Of a DNA stretch of 64,000 bases, positions 27,201 through 36,200 are shown piece by piece; position 1 is the first letter of the stretch, and the number at the start of each line of letters is the position of its first letter. The translations under genes were made by a program, and so were the position numbers. The notes under the pieces are model-generated. The model was not told where the DNA came from and searched no databases. It was given only the letters and a program-made list of their open reading frames with translations. Source of the DNA: Luteimonas padinae (lineage in GTDB: Bacteria > Pseudomonadota > Gammaproteobacteria > Xanthomonadales > Xanthomonadaceae); contig NZ_BMZT01000001.1 in assembly GCF_014652935.1 (NCBI RefSeq), positions 1-64,000 of the forward strand, in the 5' to 3' direction.

Positions 27201-27667
27201 AAGCGGCTCCATTCCAGCGGCAGCTCGAGGCCATCGATCCGCTCGACGTGGTCCTCCAGGTCCAGCGCCACCCCCGGCAGCAGGTACAGGCCGTGCTGTC
27301 GGTGCTCGGGCTCGTCGGCCGAGGCCCCAAGGGCGATGCCCGCGGTCAGCGGCAGGCCGCTGTGCTGGTCGCGGAACACCAGGCTGATGTAGGTGGTGGC
27401 GGCGCGCCGCTTGCGGCCCTCGTCGCCGCTGCGGTACACGCCCAGGCAGTAGTCGCGGATGCTGCGCGAGCGCGCCTTGCCGCCGGCCTGGGCGTTGAAG
27501 TGGATGTAGCGGCGGTCGCCGCCGAGGAGGACGATCTGCAGCGCGTCGAGCAGCGCGCTCTTGCCGGCGCCGTTGGGCGCGATGATGGCGCTGGTGCGGT
27601 CGAACTGCAGGGTCTGCGCTTCGAACAGGAAGAACTGCACAAGGTGCATGCGCTCAAGCAGCTGCAT
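24239..27667 (-). CDS. jetC: Wadjet SMC-like ATPase JetC
   Basis: 1142 residues with SMC/MukB-like architecture. Walker A is PNGAGKS (Lys36). Two long charged coiled-coil arms flank a hinge-like middle (around residues 500-680, with the VCDLVRVTDPAWQ and GVKLALSSQ stretches). Near the C-terminus are the ABC signature SGSGGE (about residue 1007) and Walker B LVLLDEFGDKID (about 1035). It is the loop-extruding motor of the complex. It starts at ATG 27667, overlapping jetB by 14 bases. Earlier in-frame codons are jetB shadow. Confidence 0.9.
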   Translation of the reverse strand: MQLLERMHLVQFFLFEAQTLQFDRTSAIIAPNGAGKSALLDALQIVLLGGDRRYIHFNAQAGGKARSRSIRDYCLGVYRSGDEGRKRRAATTYISLVFRDQHSGLPLTAGIALGASADEPEHRQHGLYLLPGVALDLEDHVERIDGLELPLEWSRFRALAGQRCREAGTGPEFHASGERFVRDLLTRLRASPGAHPDFNAFRKAFQNALNLQRVEDVDLFVRTLVAEDRPTDVARFRALLDSFRQIKERIEQLQQRIDAADGVDAKYGRIATQSVRAASYRALAAEYERDLFSEQVETAQDETGRAGEALAALGRALEEARFGRARLREEYDQARARLQGSEGYGEQAQLDELAERDLARLRQLKAALLQEINQVRDRFRDVGRLGLPTVDAGALAKARAYWDDWHEALAALPDAVALPWSPEALHAQAKAALSAAAPLVAAVEGHARERHAALDKTRDRLASARQNLKRLAAGQAELNPEAVRLMNYLRDEGIAAQPVCDLVRVTDPAWQAAIEAYLRGNVEALLIAEKDEERAVRLYRSLRDARAVYGVKLALSSQARGTRGAEPAAGSVAALLTGDNADALAFLRRQLGELRCVDTEAELVRSRQALARDGLLAKGGSIERLRLPATAELKIGASSSRERARVLREDAEAAEADVRRLEPELRRAEDCQRGMARMADPEGLAHALHASALEYVQVEARYRSEQDSRTAALDADLLRMSERVAALKQEADEADARWVRLNREEELAGSALKQKQALLGALRTEAEKAARAAVDAFRDQDVDANMVERHRDELDQKFADLKHRTDTCRKRERDNAEQLQKLLPEAWSALQQYATTHGVDIGFEASEWREARRLLQGELARLRDTELVNYQAEARQAYDTAVETFRSNVANTLHDNFVRLKTQIDALNRTLRNSPAFSNNERYRFHYEVLPDYRDLHRFIGRVADLGGEDTLFGSAGEVPAAFGELMDESASARAIDSPLDDYRRFFQFGVQIRQDERVIGTLSERMRSGSGGEHRAPLYVIAGAALAAAYGKSEAHPGGLGLVLLDEFGDKIDAQNARATTNYLRSLGLQLVLAAPDTAQGTLSGVLDSYIELFRDEDLLQAERVEVKEAARELLLSDQFDLHPELLAEETARIQAQQAPS

Positions 27668-28328
27668 CGTCGTCCTCCGCGGCCGCGACGGTGCTGCCAT
27701 CGGCGTTGCCGGTGTCGCTGCCGCTGTCGTCGCCGTCGTCCTCGTCGTCGAGGCTGTGCTGGTCCAGGCGCTGCAGCCACTGCTCACCGACGATGTCGAC
27801 GATGGCCGGGCGCACCATCAGGTGGAAGGGCTGCAGCGCGTCGCCCTCGCCCTCGACCAGGCGGCAGCAGCCCCAGCGCCGGAGGGTGGCGGCGAGCATG
27901 CGCAGGGTGCCGATATCGGGCATCGGCCGGCCTGTCAGCGCCGGCCAGGCTTCCTGCAGGTCGGGCAGTTCCACCACCACCTCGCCGTGCTCCTCCACCC
28001 GGCCCTGGCGGATGGCTTCGTCGTAGCGCTGGCGCAGCACCAGCAGGAACAGGGTCTCGTCCAGGCGAACCGGCGTGCCTTCGCCGTGGCGGGGCAGGGC
28101 GATGATGTAGCGGTGGGCGGCGTTGCGCTCCAGGCGGATGCCCAGCGGTGCGAGCGCGGCGGTGAAGTCGTCGAGGAACTCCTCGACCAGGTGGTAGGCC
28201 ACGCGCGAACGGTGGTCGGTGGCGTACAGCACCTGCTCGGTCACCAGGCGCCAGGCGGCGCGCTCGAAGTCCTGTTCGACATAGGTGCCGTTGGTGAGCT
28301 GGCTGAGCGTGGTCCAACTGCGTTTCAT
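27654..28328 (-). CDS. jetB: Wadjet MukE-like subunit JetB (DUF4194)
   Basis: 224 residues. The body, from MKRSWTTLSQLTNGTY through QDLVRR-type helices to the WGCCRLVEGEGDAL wing, fits DUF4194, the KITE/MukE-like subunit that binds JetA and sits on the JetC heads. The last ~35 residues are an acidic Asp/Ala tail. Its ATG overlaps the jetA stop (ATGA), and its own end overlaps jetC, so the subunits are made in a coupled way. Confidence 0.85.
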   Translation of the reverse strand: MKRSWTTLSQLTNGTYVEQDFERAAWRLVTEQVLYATDHRSRVAYHLVEEFLDDFTAALAPLGIRLERNAAHRYIIALPRHGEGTPVRLDETLFLLVLRQRYDEAIRQGRVEEHGEVVVELPDLQEAWPALTGRPMPDIGTLRMLAATLRRWGCCRLVEGEGDALQPFHLMVRPAIVDIVGEQWLQRLDQHSLDDEDDGDDSGSDTGNADGSTVAAAEDDDAAA

Positions 28329-29881
28329 GCGGTGTCCCGGTGCGGCGGCGCGAGGCGGTGGAGGGTGAAGCGCGGCGCGAGCAGGTAGCCGTTGTCGCCG
28401 GGGCCGTCGCCGGCGTCGGCCAGCTCGACGCGGAAGCCGCGCAGCAGGCCTCCCAGCGGGTCGTCCCGGCGCAGGCCGCCGCTGCGGCGGCTGCGCTGGG
28501 CCAGGGTCAGCAGCGTCTGGTATGCACGCAGGTCCTCGATCGAGCGGATCTGAAGCATCGCGGAGTCGATGCGGCCCTCGGCGGTGAGGTGGCGGCCAAC
28601 GTAGCGCGCCATGTCCTCGGCGGTGACCAGGCGCGCGCGCTTCATGCGCCGCAGCAGCGCCAGCCGGGCCAGCTGTTCCGGCGTGGGGCGCTGCACGGTG
28701 TTGGCGCTGCGCGGGATCGGCTTCGGCTTGCGCCGGGGCGGGCGCAGTTGCGCTTCGTCCATCAGCGCGCCGGGTGCGACCGGCATGCGCAGCACGTCTT
28801 CCGGTGCCCGCTGGGCGCCGCGGATGGCGCGGCGCAGCAACTCGTCCAGGCGGTCGGGCGCGCGCAGCCGGTAGTCGAGGAAGGCCATCGCGCGGCGGTT
28901 GGCCTGGCGCATGTCCTCGTCGAGGCGGACGAGGTACTCGTCGATGCGCTCTAGCTCGCGCAGGCGGCGCAGGCTGCGCTCCAGACGGGCGTCCGCGCGT
29001 CCGGCATCGCCGCCGGCCATGTGGTCGGCGTACCAGGCCAGCAGGCGCTCGCGCGAGCCGCCGCCCTCGAGCTGCCGGGCCATGGCCAGGATCGCGCTGC
29101 GCCGCGCCAGCGGGTGGTCGGCCTTGTGCAGGTCGGCGTAGTCGCCGATGAAGAACCGGCCGACGTAGCGCTCGAACCACTGGCGCGCGAATTGCGCCGT
29201 GGTCTCCGAGCGGCTCAGCTCGGGCATCAGGTCGCGCACCTGCAGGCTCATCGAGGCCAGCGAGGCCAGCAGCCGGCGCGTCTGGTCGGCGGCCTCGTCG
29301 AGGGTGTCGCCGCCGGCGCGGCCTTCGATGACCTGCTGGAGCTGCAGTTCGATCGAGCGGATGCGGGCGGAGACGAAGGTCGGGCCGCGCTCGCTGAACT
29401 CGACCAGCAGCGACAGCAGCTGCGACACCGCCGGCGTCATCATCACCATCTCGCGCGCGCCGAACTTTTCCTGGCGCAGCCAGCCGGCCTGGCGGAAGCG
29501 CTCGTACAGATTGTTGGCGCGCAGGGTGAGCGGGCTGCCGGGCGGCGTGCCGTCGTCGTCGTCCCAGGGATCGTCGGCGAGAAGGTAGCGCTCGATCGCG
29601 GCGGTGATCTCGCGCCGCGGATAGCCGTGGCTGGGTGGCACGGGCGCATCCGGGCCGCCGAAGAACTCGTCGTGCAGGCGGCACAGCAGTAGCCAGTGGT
29701 GTTCGCGGTTGGCCGAGGCCAAGGGGCCGAACAGCCCCGGCGGGACCAGCGAGAACAGGGCGGGTGGCGACGTGGTCAACGGATTCCCCGGCCGGGCCTG
29801 CGCCCGGAACAGCTCCTTGGACCGGGAAGTATCGCCGGGTGCGTCGCGGCAGGCGAGACGGGCGGTCCATACTGCTTTCAT
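28325..29881 (-). CDS. jetA: Wadjet kleisin-like subunit JetA
   Basis: 518 residues from the ATG at 29881. The recognisable fold begins around residue 40 (ALFSLVPPGLFGPLASANRE, typical of JetA) and continues with winged-helix and long helical segments as in MukF-like kleisins, ending in a second wing. It bridges JetC and JetB. The first ~34 residues look non-coding; a TTG at 29779 preceded by GGGGA is a likely true start and would leave ~100 bases for promoters. The ATG at 29881 overlaps the start codon of the divergent antitoxin gene, which makes the long form doubtful. Confidence 0.85.
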   Translation of the reverse strand: MKAVWTARLACRDAPGDTSRSKELFRAQARPGNPLTTSPPALFSLVPPGLFGPLASANREHHWLLLCRLHDEFFGGPDAPVPPSHGYPRREITAAIERYLLADDPWDDDDGTPPGSPLTLRANNLYERFRQAGWLRQEKFGAREMVMMTPAVSQLLSLLVEFSERGPTFVSARIRSIELQLQQVIEGRAGGDTLDEAADQTRRLLASLASMSLQVRDLMPELSRSETTAQFARQWFERYVGRFFIGDYADLHKADHPLARRSAILAMARQLEGGGSRERLLAWYADHMAGGDAGRADARLERSLRRLRELERIDEYLVRLDEDMRQANRRAMAFLDYRLRAPDRLDELLRRAIRGAQRAPEDVLRMPVAPGALMDEAQLRPPRRKPKPIPRSANTVQRPTPEQLARLALLRRMKRARLVTAEDMARYVGRHLTAEGRIDSAMLQIRSIEDLRAYQTLLTLAQRSRRSGGLRRDDPLGGLLRGFRVELADAGDGPGDNGYLLAPRFTLHRLAPPHRDTA

Positions 29882-30098
29882 GAGTCAGGCCAGGCCAGAT
29901 TTCACCAAGCTTTCCGTGTCCGAGCGGATCCAGCTCGCGGAGGACATCTGGGACAGCATTCCGGCGGAAAACCCCGACGCCTTCACGTTGACGTCTGGCC
30001 AGCTGCAGGAAATCCAGACCCGTCTGGATGCACACGAGCGCGATCCGTCTTCCGCAGTTGCTTGGGACGAGGTGCGGTCGAAGCTGTTCCGGCGTTGA
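29880..30098 (+). CDS. Addiction-module antitoxin, unstable-antitoxin family (orphan)
   Basis: 72 residues matching the small addiction-module component family: LSVSERIQLAEDIWDSI, then LQEIQTRLDAHERDP and the tail AWDEVRSKLF. Normal partners are RelE/ParE-like toxins encoded immediately after. Here the stop overlaps a new ATG (TGATG), as for a toxin gene, but that frame ends after 13 codons (MRIGAVRPDWSVG), so the toxin is missing or eroded. It lies divergently beside jetA. Confidence 0.7.
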   Translation: MSQARPDFTKLSVSERIQLAEDIWDSIPAENPDAFTLTSGQLQEIQTRLDAHERDPSSAVAWDEVRSKLFRR

Positions 30099-30266
30099 TG
30101 CGCATCGGCGCAGTCCGGCCCGACTGGTCCGTCGGGTAAAGGACTAGGTCGCCCGTTCAGGTTGGTCGGGCTCGCCGCCAAGCTGCTGATCTGAAACCCC
30201 TCTCACTCCCTGAGACCGCCCGGTGCCGGAATCCATCCGACAGCCGGGCTTGCCCTTGCCTGCAAA

Positions 30267-30284
30267 GGTAAATAGATTTTTACC
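30267..30284. promoter_or_regulatory. Candidate LexA2 operator
   Basis: GGTAAATAGATTTTTACC contains the perfect inverted repeat GGTAAA-N6-TTTACC, ending one base before the lexA ATG. LexA proteins autoregulate from sites overlapping their own start, and LexA2-type repressors use motifs unlike the classic SOS box. Here repressor binding would cover the promoter or ribosome-binding region directly. I see no second copy at other genes in the window. Confidence 0.55.
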
Positions 30285-30285
30285 C

Positions 30286-30960
30286 ATGACCGACGACCTC
30301 ACCCACCGACAGCGCGACGTGCTCGGCTTCATCCAGGCCCATGCCCAGGCCGAGGGCGCGCCGCCCACGCTGCAGCAGATCGCCGACGCCTTCGGCTTCC
30401 GCCAGGCCTGCGCGGCGCACAAGCACGTGCGCCGGTTGCAGCAGGCGGGCTACCTGGAGGTTCGACCCAACGAGGCGCGCGGGATCCGCGTGGTGGGCGC
30501 CCTGGCGCAGGGCGGCGCGTCGAGCCGGGCAGGGCGCGGGCGCCAGATCCCCGGCACGCGGCTGAAGGTCCGCGACGACCGCCTGGACCTGCCGGTGCTG
30601 GGCCGGGTGGCCGCGGGTTCGCCGATCGGCGCCGATGCCGGCGTCGAGCGCCATGTGCTGCTCGACCGCGCGCTGTTCTCGAGCCGCCCGGACTACCTGC
30701 TGCGGGTGAAGGGCGATTCGATGCGCGACGACGGCATCTTCGACGGCGACCTGGTGGCGGTGCAGCGCGCCAGCGATGCGCGCAACGGCCAGGTGGTGGT
30801 GGCGCGCATCGACGGCGAGATCACCATCAAGCGCTTGGAACGCACGCGCTCGCGGCTGCGGCTCTTGCCACGCAATCCCGACTACGCGCCGATCGAGGTG
30901 CCGCCGGGCAGCGACTTCGCCATCGAAGGCATCTACTGCGGGCTGGTGCGCGCGGAATGA
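30286..30960 (+). CDS. lexA: LexA-family SOS repressor (LexA2)
   Basis: 224 residues. The N-terminal winged helix is LTHRQRDVLGFIQAH with the recognition region IADAFGFRQACAAHKHVRRL. The C-terminal S24 protease has the Ala110-Gly111 self-cleavage bond, Ser145 in KGDSMRD, and Lys182 in ITIKRLE. RecA-stimulated cleavage would free the operon. The linker (residues ~70-95) is longer and Gly/Arg-rich. It overlaps imuA by ATGA. Such second LexA copies heading imuA-imuB-dnaE2 are common in Xanthomonads and Pseudomonads. Confidence 0.9.
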   Translation: MTDDLTHRQRDVLGFIQAHAQAEGAPPTLQQIADAFGFRQACAAHKHVRRLQQAGYLEVRPNEARGIRVVGALAQGGASSRAGRGRQIPGTRLKVRDDRLDLPVLGRVAAGSPIGADAGVERHVLLDRALFSSRPDYLLRVKGDSMRDDGIFDGDLVAVQRASDARNGQVVVARIDGEITIKRLERTRSRLRLLPRNPDYAPIEVPPGSDFAIEGIYCGLVRAE

Positions 30961-31715
30961 GCGCCGTGCCGGCCCCTGCGATGCCCGTGCCTGCCGCGCC
31001 GCCTGACCTCGACGCGATGCTGTCGGCGCGCACGGTCTGGCGCGCGGCGCGGGCGCCGGCGGTGGCCGACGATGGCGAGCCCACGGGCCATGACGCGCTC
31101 GACGCGCTGCTGCCGCAGGGCGGCTGGCCGCGCGCGGCGCTGACCGAACTGCTGCTGCCCGCCGACGGCGTGGGCGAGCTTTCGCTGCTGCTGCCGATGC
31201 TGGCGCGGCTGACCCGGGCCGGCGGCATCGTGGCGCTGGTGGCGCCGCCCTACCTGCCGTATGCGCCGGCATGGCAGGCGGCGGGCGTGGACCTGCGCCA
31301 GCTCGAAATCATCCAGGCCGACGCGCGCGGCGCGCTGTGGGCCTTCGAACAGTGCCTGCGCAGCGCGGCCTGCGCGGCGGTGCTGGGCTGGCCGCTGCAG
31401 GCCGATGCGCCGGCGCTGCGGCGGCTGCAGGTGGCCGCCGACAGCGGCGACTGCCTGGGCTTCGCCTTCCGCGACGCGAAGCATGCGGCCAACCCGTCGC
31501 CGGCGGCGCTGCGGCTGGAATACGCGGCAGTGGGCGAGGGCGGCTGGCATGTCCGCAAATGCCGCGGTGCCAATCCGCCGGGGCGGCCGTTCAAGCTGCC
31601 CGCAGGCACGACTGCAGGAGCAGCTGTAGGAGCAGCTACAGCTGCGACCCGGTGTCGCAAGGATGTGGTCGCAGCTATAGCTGCTCCTACAGCTGCTTCT
31701 GCAACGGCGGGCTGA
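30957..31715 (+). CDS. imuA: Mutasome protein ImuA with repeat-encoded C-terminus
   Basis: 252 residues, a RecA-fold-like member of the ImuA family (GHDALDALLPQGGWPRAALTE, then LRQLEIIQADARGALWAFEQ and LRSAACAAVLGWP). It helps assemble the ImuB-DnaE2 translesion complex. From about residue 222 the reading frame runs through a 69-bp paired repeat, adding an Ala/Thr-rich tail (VGAATAAT ... VAAIAAPTA) before the stop. The family core ends near RPFKLP just before it. The start overlaps the lexA stop by four bases. Confidence 0.85.
   Translation: MSAVPAPAMPVPAAPPDLDAMLSARTVWRAARAPAVADDGEPTGHDALDALLPQGGWPRAALTELLLPADGVGELSLLLPMLARLTRAGGIVALVAPPYLPYAPAWQAAGVDLRQLEIIQADARGALWAFEQCLRSAACAAVLGWPLQADAPALRRLQVAADSGDCLGFAFRDAKHAANPSPAALRLEYAAVGEGGWHVRKCRGANPPGRPFKLPAGTTAGAAVGAATAATRCRKDVVAAIAAPTAASATAG
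31624..31692. repeat. REPIN-like paired repeat 1, inside imuA
   Basis: The left arm at 31624-31649 and the inverted right arm at 31667-31692 flank a 17-base spacer. The arm core is GTAGGAGCAGCTACAGCTGC, with a GTAG head, a GCAGCT/AGCTGC hairpin and a CGACC tail. The head matches the GTAG type of REP sequences moved by RAYT transposases. A partial arm (GCAGGAGCAGCTG) abuts it upstream. The element is in frame and forms the last ~30 codons of imuA. Confidence 0.9.
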
Positions 31716-31721
31716 GCCGCC

Positions 31722-33203
31722 ATGCTCTGGGCCTGCATCGCGCTGCCGCGGCTGGCGCTGGACGCCGTCCTCCGCCGCATGCCGGATCCGTCGCGGCCGC
31801 TGGCGCTGGTGTCCGGCCCTGCGCAGCTGCGCCACCTGCACGCGGTCAACGCCGCCGCCGCCGAAGCCGGGCTGAAGCCGGGCATGCGGCTGTCGGCCGC
31901 GCACGCGCTGCTGGCGGACGTGGCGATGGTCGACCACGATCCCGCGTCGGAGGCGCGCTGGCAGCGCTTCCTCGCCGCCTGGGCCTACCGCCACAGTTCG
32001 CAGGTGAGCGCGCGGTGGCCGGGCGTGATCGTGCTCGAAGTACGCGCCAGCTTCCGCCTGTTCGGGCCGTGGCCGCGCTTCGAGGCGCGGCTGCGCGAGG
32101 AGCTCGACGGCCTCGGCTTCAGCCACCGCATCGCGCTGGCGCCGACGCCGCGCGCGGCGCGGGTGTTCGCCGGCCTGCGCGACGGCTTCGCGGTCACCAG
32201 CGCGGACGCGATGCGCGAGGCGCTGGCGCGGGTGCCGGTGCGCCGCGCCGCGCTGCCGGGCAACGCCGGCGAGCGCCTGCAGCGCATGGGCGTGCGCACG
32301 CTCGGCGCCCTGCGCGCGCTGCCGCGCGACAGCCTGCGGCGGCGCTTCGGCGTCGAACTGCTCGAGCATCTCGACCGCCTGCATGGCGATGCCGATGATC
32401 CGCTGCAGCTGTACGCGCCGCCGGACCATTTCGACGGCCGCATCGAACTCGGCTTCGAGGTCGAGAGCCACCAGGCGCTGCTGTTCCCGCTGCGCCGGCT
32501 GATCGCCGACCTCGCCACGTATCTCTCCGCGCGCGACGGCGGGGTGCAGCGTTTCACCCTGCGCCTGGAGCACGAAGCGCGCCACGCGCTGCCCTCGCAC
32601 GAAGCCGACCAGGTGCAGCAGGACGCGGTGCGCTTCACCGAGGTGCCGGTCGGCCTGCTTGCCGCCGAGCGCGACGCCGGGCTGCTGTTCGAGCTCACGC
32701 GCAACCGACTGGAGCAGGTGGCGCTGCCGGCGCCGGTGATCGGCCTGCGCCTGATGGCGCGCGAGCTGCCGCCGTTCGTGCCGGCCGAGCGCGACCTGTT
32801 CGACACCCGCCCGGCGCAGGCCGTGCCCTGGCCGCAGCTGCGCGAGCGCCTGCGCGCGCGGCTGGGCGACGAAGCGGTGCACCGCATCGCGCCCTCCGGC
32901 GATCCGCGTCCCGAGCGCGCCTGGCGGCGTGCCGATTCAGGCGAGGGCGGCGACGCGGCCTGCGCCATGCCCGCGCCGCCGCGCCCGCCGCGGCCGGCCT
33001 GGCTGCTGCCGCGCCCAGTGCCGCTGCGCGATGCGCAGCTGCGCATCGTGTCCGGCCCCGAGCGCCTGGAAAGCGGCTGGTGGGACGGCGAGGATGCGCG
33101 CCGCGACTACTACGTGCTGGAAACCTCGCGCGGCCAGCGCGCCTGGGCCTTCGCGCCGCCGGGCGTGCAGGGCGACTGGATGCTGCACGGCTGGTTCGCA
33201 TGA
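31722..33203 (+). CDS. imuB: Inactive Y-family polymerase ImuB
   Basis: 493 residues with the Y-family polymerase layout but without the catalytic acidic pair: the palm begins [15 protein letters not shown] where active enzymes have an aspartate. A helix-hairpin-helix thumb ([22 protein letters not shown]) and a little-finger domain follow. The C-terminal ~120 residues, including [12 protein letters not shown] and [16 protein letters not shown], are typical of ImuB. It is the scaffold binding the beta clamp, ImuA and DnaE2. It starts 6 bases after imuA and overlaps dnaE2 by ATGA. It contains no repeat element. Confidence 0.9.
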   Translation: MLWACIALPRLALDAVLRRMPDPSRPLALVSGPAQLRHLHAVNAAAAEAGLKPGMRLSAAHALLADVAMVDHDPASEARWQRFLAAWAYRHSSQVSARWPGVIVLEVRASFRLFGPWPRFEARLREELDGLGFSHRIALAPTPRAARVFAGLRDGFAVTSADAMREALARVPVRRAALPGNAGERLQRMGVRTLGALRALPRDSLRRRFGVELLEHLDRLHGDADDPLQLYAPPDHFDGRIELGFEVESHQALLFPLRRLIADLATYLSARDGGVQRFTLRLEHEARHALPSHEADQVQQDAVRFTEVPVGLLAAERDAGLLFELTRNRLEQVALPAPVIGLRLMARELPPFVPAERDLFDTRPAQAVPWPQLRERLRARLGDEAVHRIAPSGDPRPERAWRRADSGEGGDAACAMPAPPRPPRPAWLLPRPVPLRDAQLRIVSGPERLESGWWDGEDARRDYYVLETSRGQRAWAFAPPGVQGDWMLHGWFA

Positions 33204-36200
33204 GCCGCGGCGACGATCACGACGACGAACTGCCCTGGGGCGTCGCCCCGGACACGCCCGGCGCCAGGCCGCCGCGCATCGTGCGCATGCAGCGACAAAT
33301 GCAGGCGCGCCTCGAAGCGGCAAACGATCCAACGGCCGCCCCCCCTCCCTGTAGGAGCAGCTACAGCTGCGACCCCGATCGCACGACAGTCGCGGCTATA
33401 GCCGCTCCCACAGGGCTGCAGGCAACCGCAGCGCATGCAACCGCGGCACAGGCGACCGCGACACAACTACCGCCGTACGCCGAACTCCACTGCCTGTCCG
33501 ACTTCAGCTTCCTGCGCGGCGCGGCCAGCGCCGAGGAGCTGTTCGCCCGCGCCGCGCAGTGCGGCTACGAAGCCCTGGCGATCACCGACGAATGCTCGTT
33601 GGCCGGCATCGTGCGCGCGCACGAGGCGGCGAAGATCACCGGGGTGAGGCTGGTGGTGGGCGCGGAGTTCCGGCTCGACGACGGCCTGCGCCTGGTGCTG
33701 CTGGTGGAGGACGCTGCGGGCTATGCGCAGCTGTGCCGGCTCATCACCATCGCCCGCCGCGCGGCCCCGAAGGGCGAATACCGTCTCTCCCGCACCGATG
33801 TCGAAGCCGGGCTTTCCGCCGCCGCCGCCGCCGCCCCCAACGTCCCCTGTAGGAGCAGCTATAGCTGCGACCCCGATCACCCGGCCCTTCCGGAACTCCG
33901 GGTCGCAGCTATAGCTGCTCCTACAGGTGCAGCCGGTGATGCCGATGAGGCCGGTGAGGCCGGTGAGGCCGGTGAGGCCGATACCGAAACCCCCTGCGGA
34001 CTTTTCGCGCTCTGGCTTCCCGGCCGCGATCCCGACGCAGCCGAGGGCACCTGGCTGCGCCGCGTCTTCGGCGACCGCGCGCATCTCGCCGTCGAGCTGC
34101 ACCGCGAGGACGACGATGCCGCGCGCCTCGCGCGGCTGCTCGCGCTGGCCGCGGACCTCGGCCTCGCGGCGCTCGCCACCGGCGACGTGCACATGGCCAC
34201 GCGCCGCCAGCGCGTGCTGCAGGACACGATGGTCGCCATCCGCCACGGCCTGCCGCTGGCCGAGGCCGGCGCGCACCTGTTCCGCAACGGCGAGCGCCAC
34301 CTGCGCCACCGCCACACGCTCGGCAACATCTTCCCGCGCGCACTGCTGGACAACGCCGCCGCATTGGCGCGCCGCTGCCGCTTCTCGATGTCCGAGGTCA
34401 GCTACACCTATCCCGCGGAGCTGGTGCCGGCGGGCGAGACGCCAACCAGCCACCTGCGCAAGCTCACCGAGGCCGGCATGCGGCGGCGCTGGCCCGAAGG
34501 CACGCCGCCGAAGGTCGCCGCGACCATCGAGGAAGAACTCGCCCTGATCGCCGAGCTCCGGTACGAAGCCTTCTTCCTTACTGTCGAGGACATCGTCCGC
34601 TTCGCACGCGGGCAGGGGATCCTCTGCCAGGGCCGCGGTTCGGCGGCGAACTCGGCGGTGTGCTTCGCGCTGGGCATCACTTCGGTCGATCCCGCGGAAA
34701 GCCGGCTGCTGATGGCGCGCTTCCTGTCGAAGGAGCGCAACGAGCCGCCGGACATCGACGTCGACTTCGAGCACGAGCGGCGCGAGGAGGTGATGCAGTA
34801 CGTCTACCGCAAGTACGGCCGCGAACGCGCCGCGCTGGCCGCCACCGTGATCCGCTACCGCGGCAAAAGCGCGGTGCGCGACGTGGCCAAGGCTTTCGGC
34901 CTGCCGCCCGACCAGGTCACGCTCCTGGCCGGCTGCTTCGGCTGGGGCCATGGTGAAACGCCGATGGACAAACGCCTGGCCGACGTGGGCTTCGATATCG
35001 ACAACCCGCTCATCGCGCGCATCCTCGCCGTCACCGCGATGCTGCGTGGAAAGCCGCGGCACCTGTCGCAGCACGTCGGCGGTTTCGTGATTTCCGATGC
35101 GCCGCTGTGGCAGATGGTGCCGGTGGAGAACGCGGCCATGGCCGAACGCACCATCATCCAGTGGGAGAAGGACGACCTGGAGGCGCTGGGCCTGCTCAAG
35201 GTCGACTGCCTGGCGCTGGGCATGCTGACCTGTATCCGCAAGGCGCTGGACCTGGTGCGCGCGCATCGCGGCCGCGAGCTCGAGCTCGCCACCATCCCGA
35301 AGGAGGACCGGGCCACCTACGACATGATCCAGCAGGCCGACACCATCGGCGTGTTCCAGATCGAATCGCGCGCGCAGATGACGATGCTGCCGCGGCTCAA
35401 GCCCGCGACCTTCTACGACCTGGTGGTGGAAGTGGCGATCGTGCGGCCGGGGCCGATCCAGGGCGGCATGGTGCATCCCTACCTGCGCCGGCGCATGGGC
35501 CAGGAGCCGGTCAGCTATCCCTCGCAGGGCATCGAGGAGATCCTGGGCGCCACGCTGGGCGTGCCGCTGTTCCAGGAGCAGGTGATGGAGCTGGTGATCC
35601 ACGCCGGCTACACGCCCGGCGAGGCCGACGGCCTGCGCCGTTCGATGGCCGCCTGGCGCCACGGCGGCAGCATGGAGCCGCACCGGCTGCGCATCCGCGA
35701 GCTGATGGAGGCCAAAGGCTATGCCTCGGAGTTCATCGACCAGATCTTCGAGCAGATCAAGGGCTTCGGCTCGTATGGCTTTCCGCAAAGCCACGCCGCG
35801 TCGTTCGCCAAGCTGGTGTACGCCAGCTGCTGGCTGAAGCGCCACGAGGCGGCGGCCTTCGCCTGCGCGCTCTTGAACTCGCAGCCGATGGGCTTCTATT
35901 CGCCCAGCCAGATCGTGCAGGACGCGCGCCGCGGCAAGGGCGACCGCCCCGGCGTGGAGTTCCTCCCCGTCGACGTCGCCCACAGCGACTGGGACAGCAC
36001 CCTGGCCGAATCCCCCTGTAGGAGCAGCTACAGCTGCGACCTGTCCTCGCGTGGGGCACCTGGTCGCAGCTGTAGCTGCTCCTACAGCGGCGATGGTGCC
36101 GCGTACGGAGAAGGCGTGTCCCGGATCCACAATCCCGCCATCCGCCTCGGCCTCCGCCAGGTCGCCGGCCTGCGCGAGGACGTCGCGGACGCGATCCTCG

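Noticed and set aside
30099..30140. Toxin gene partner of the addiction-module antitoxin
   Set aside because: The ATG overlapping the antitoxin stop opens only 13 codons and shows no RelE/ParE similarity.
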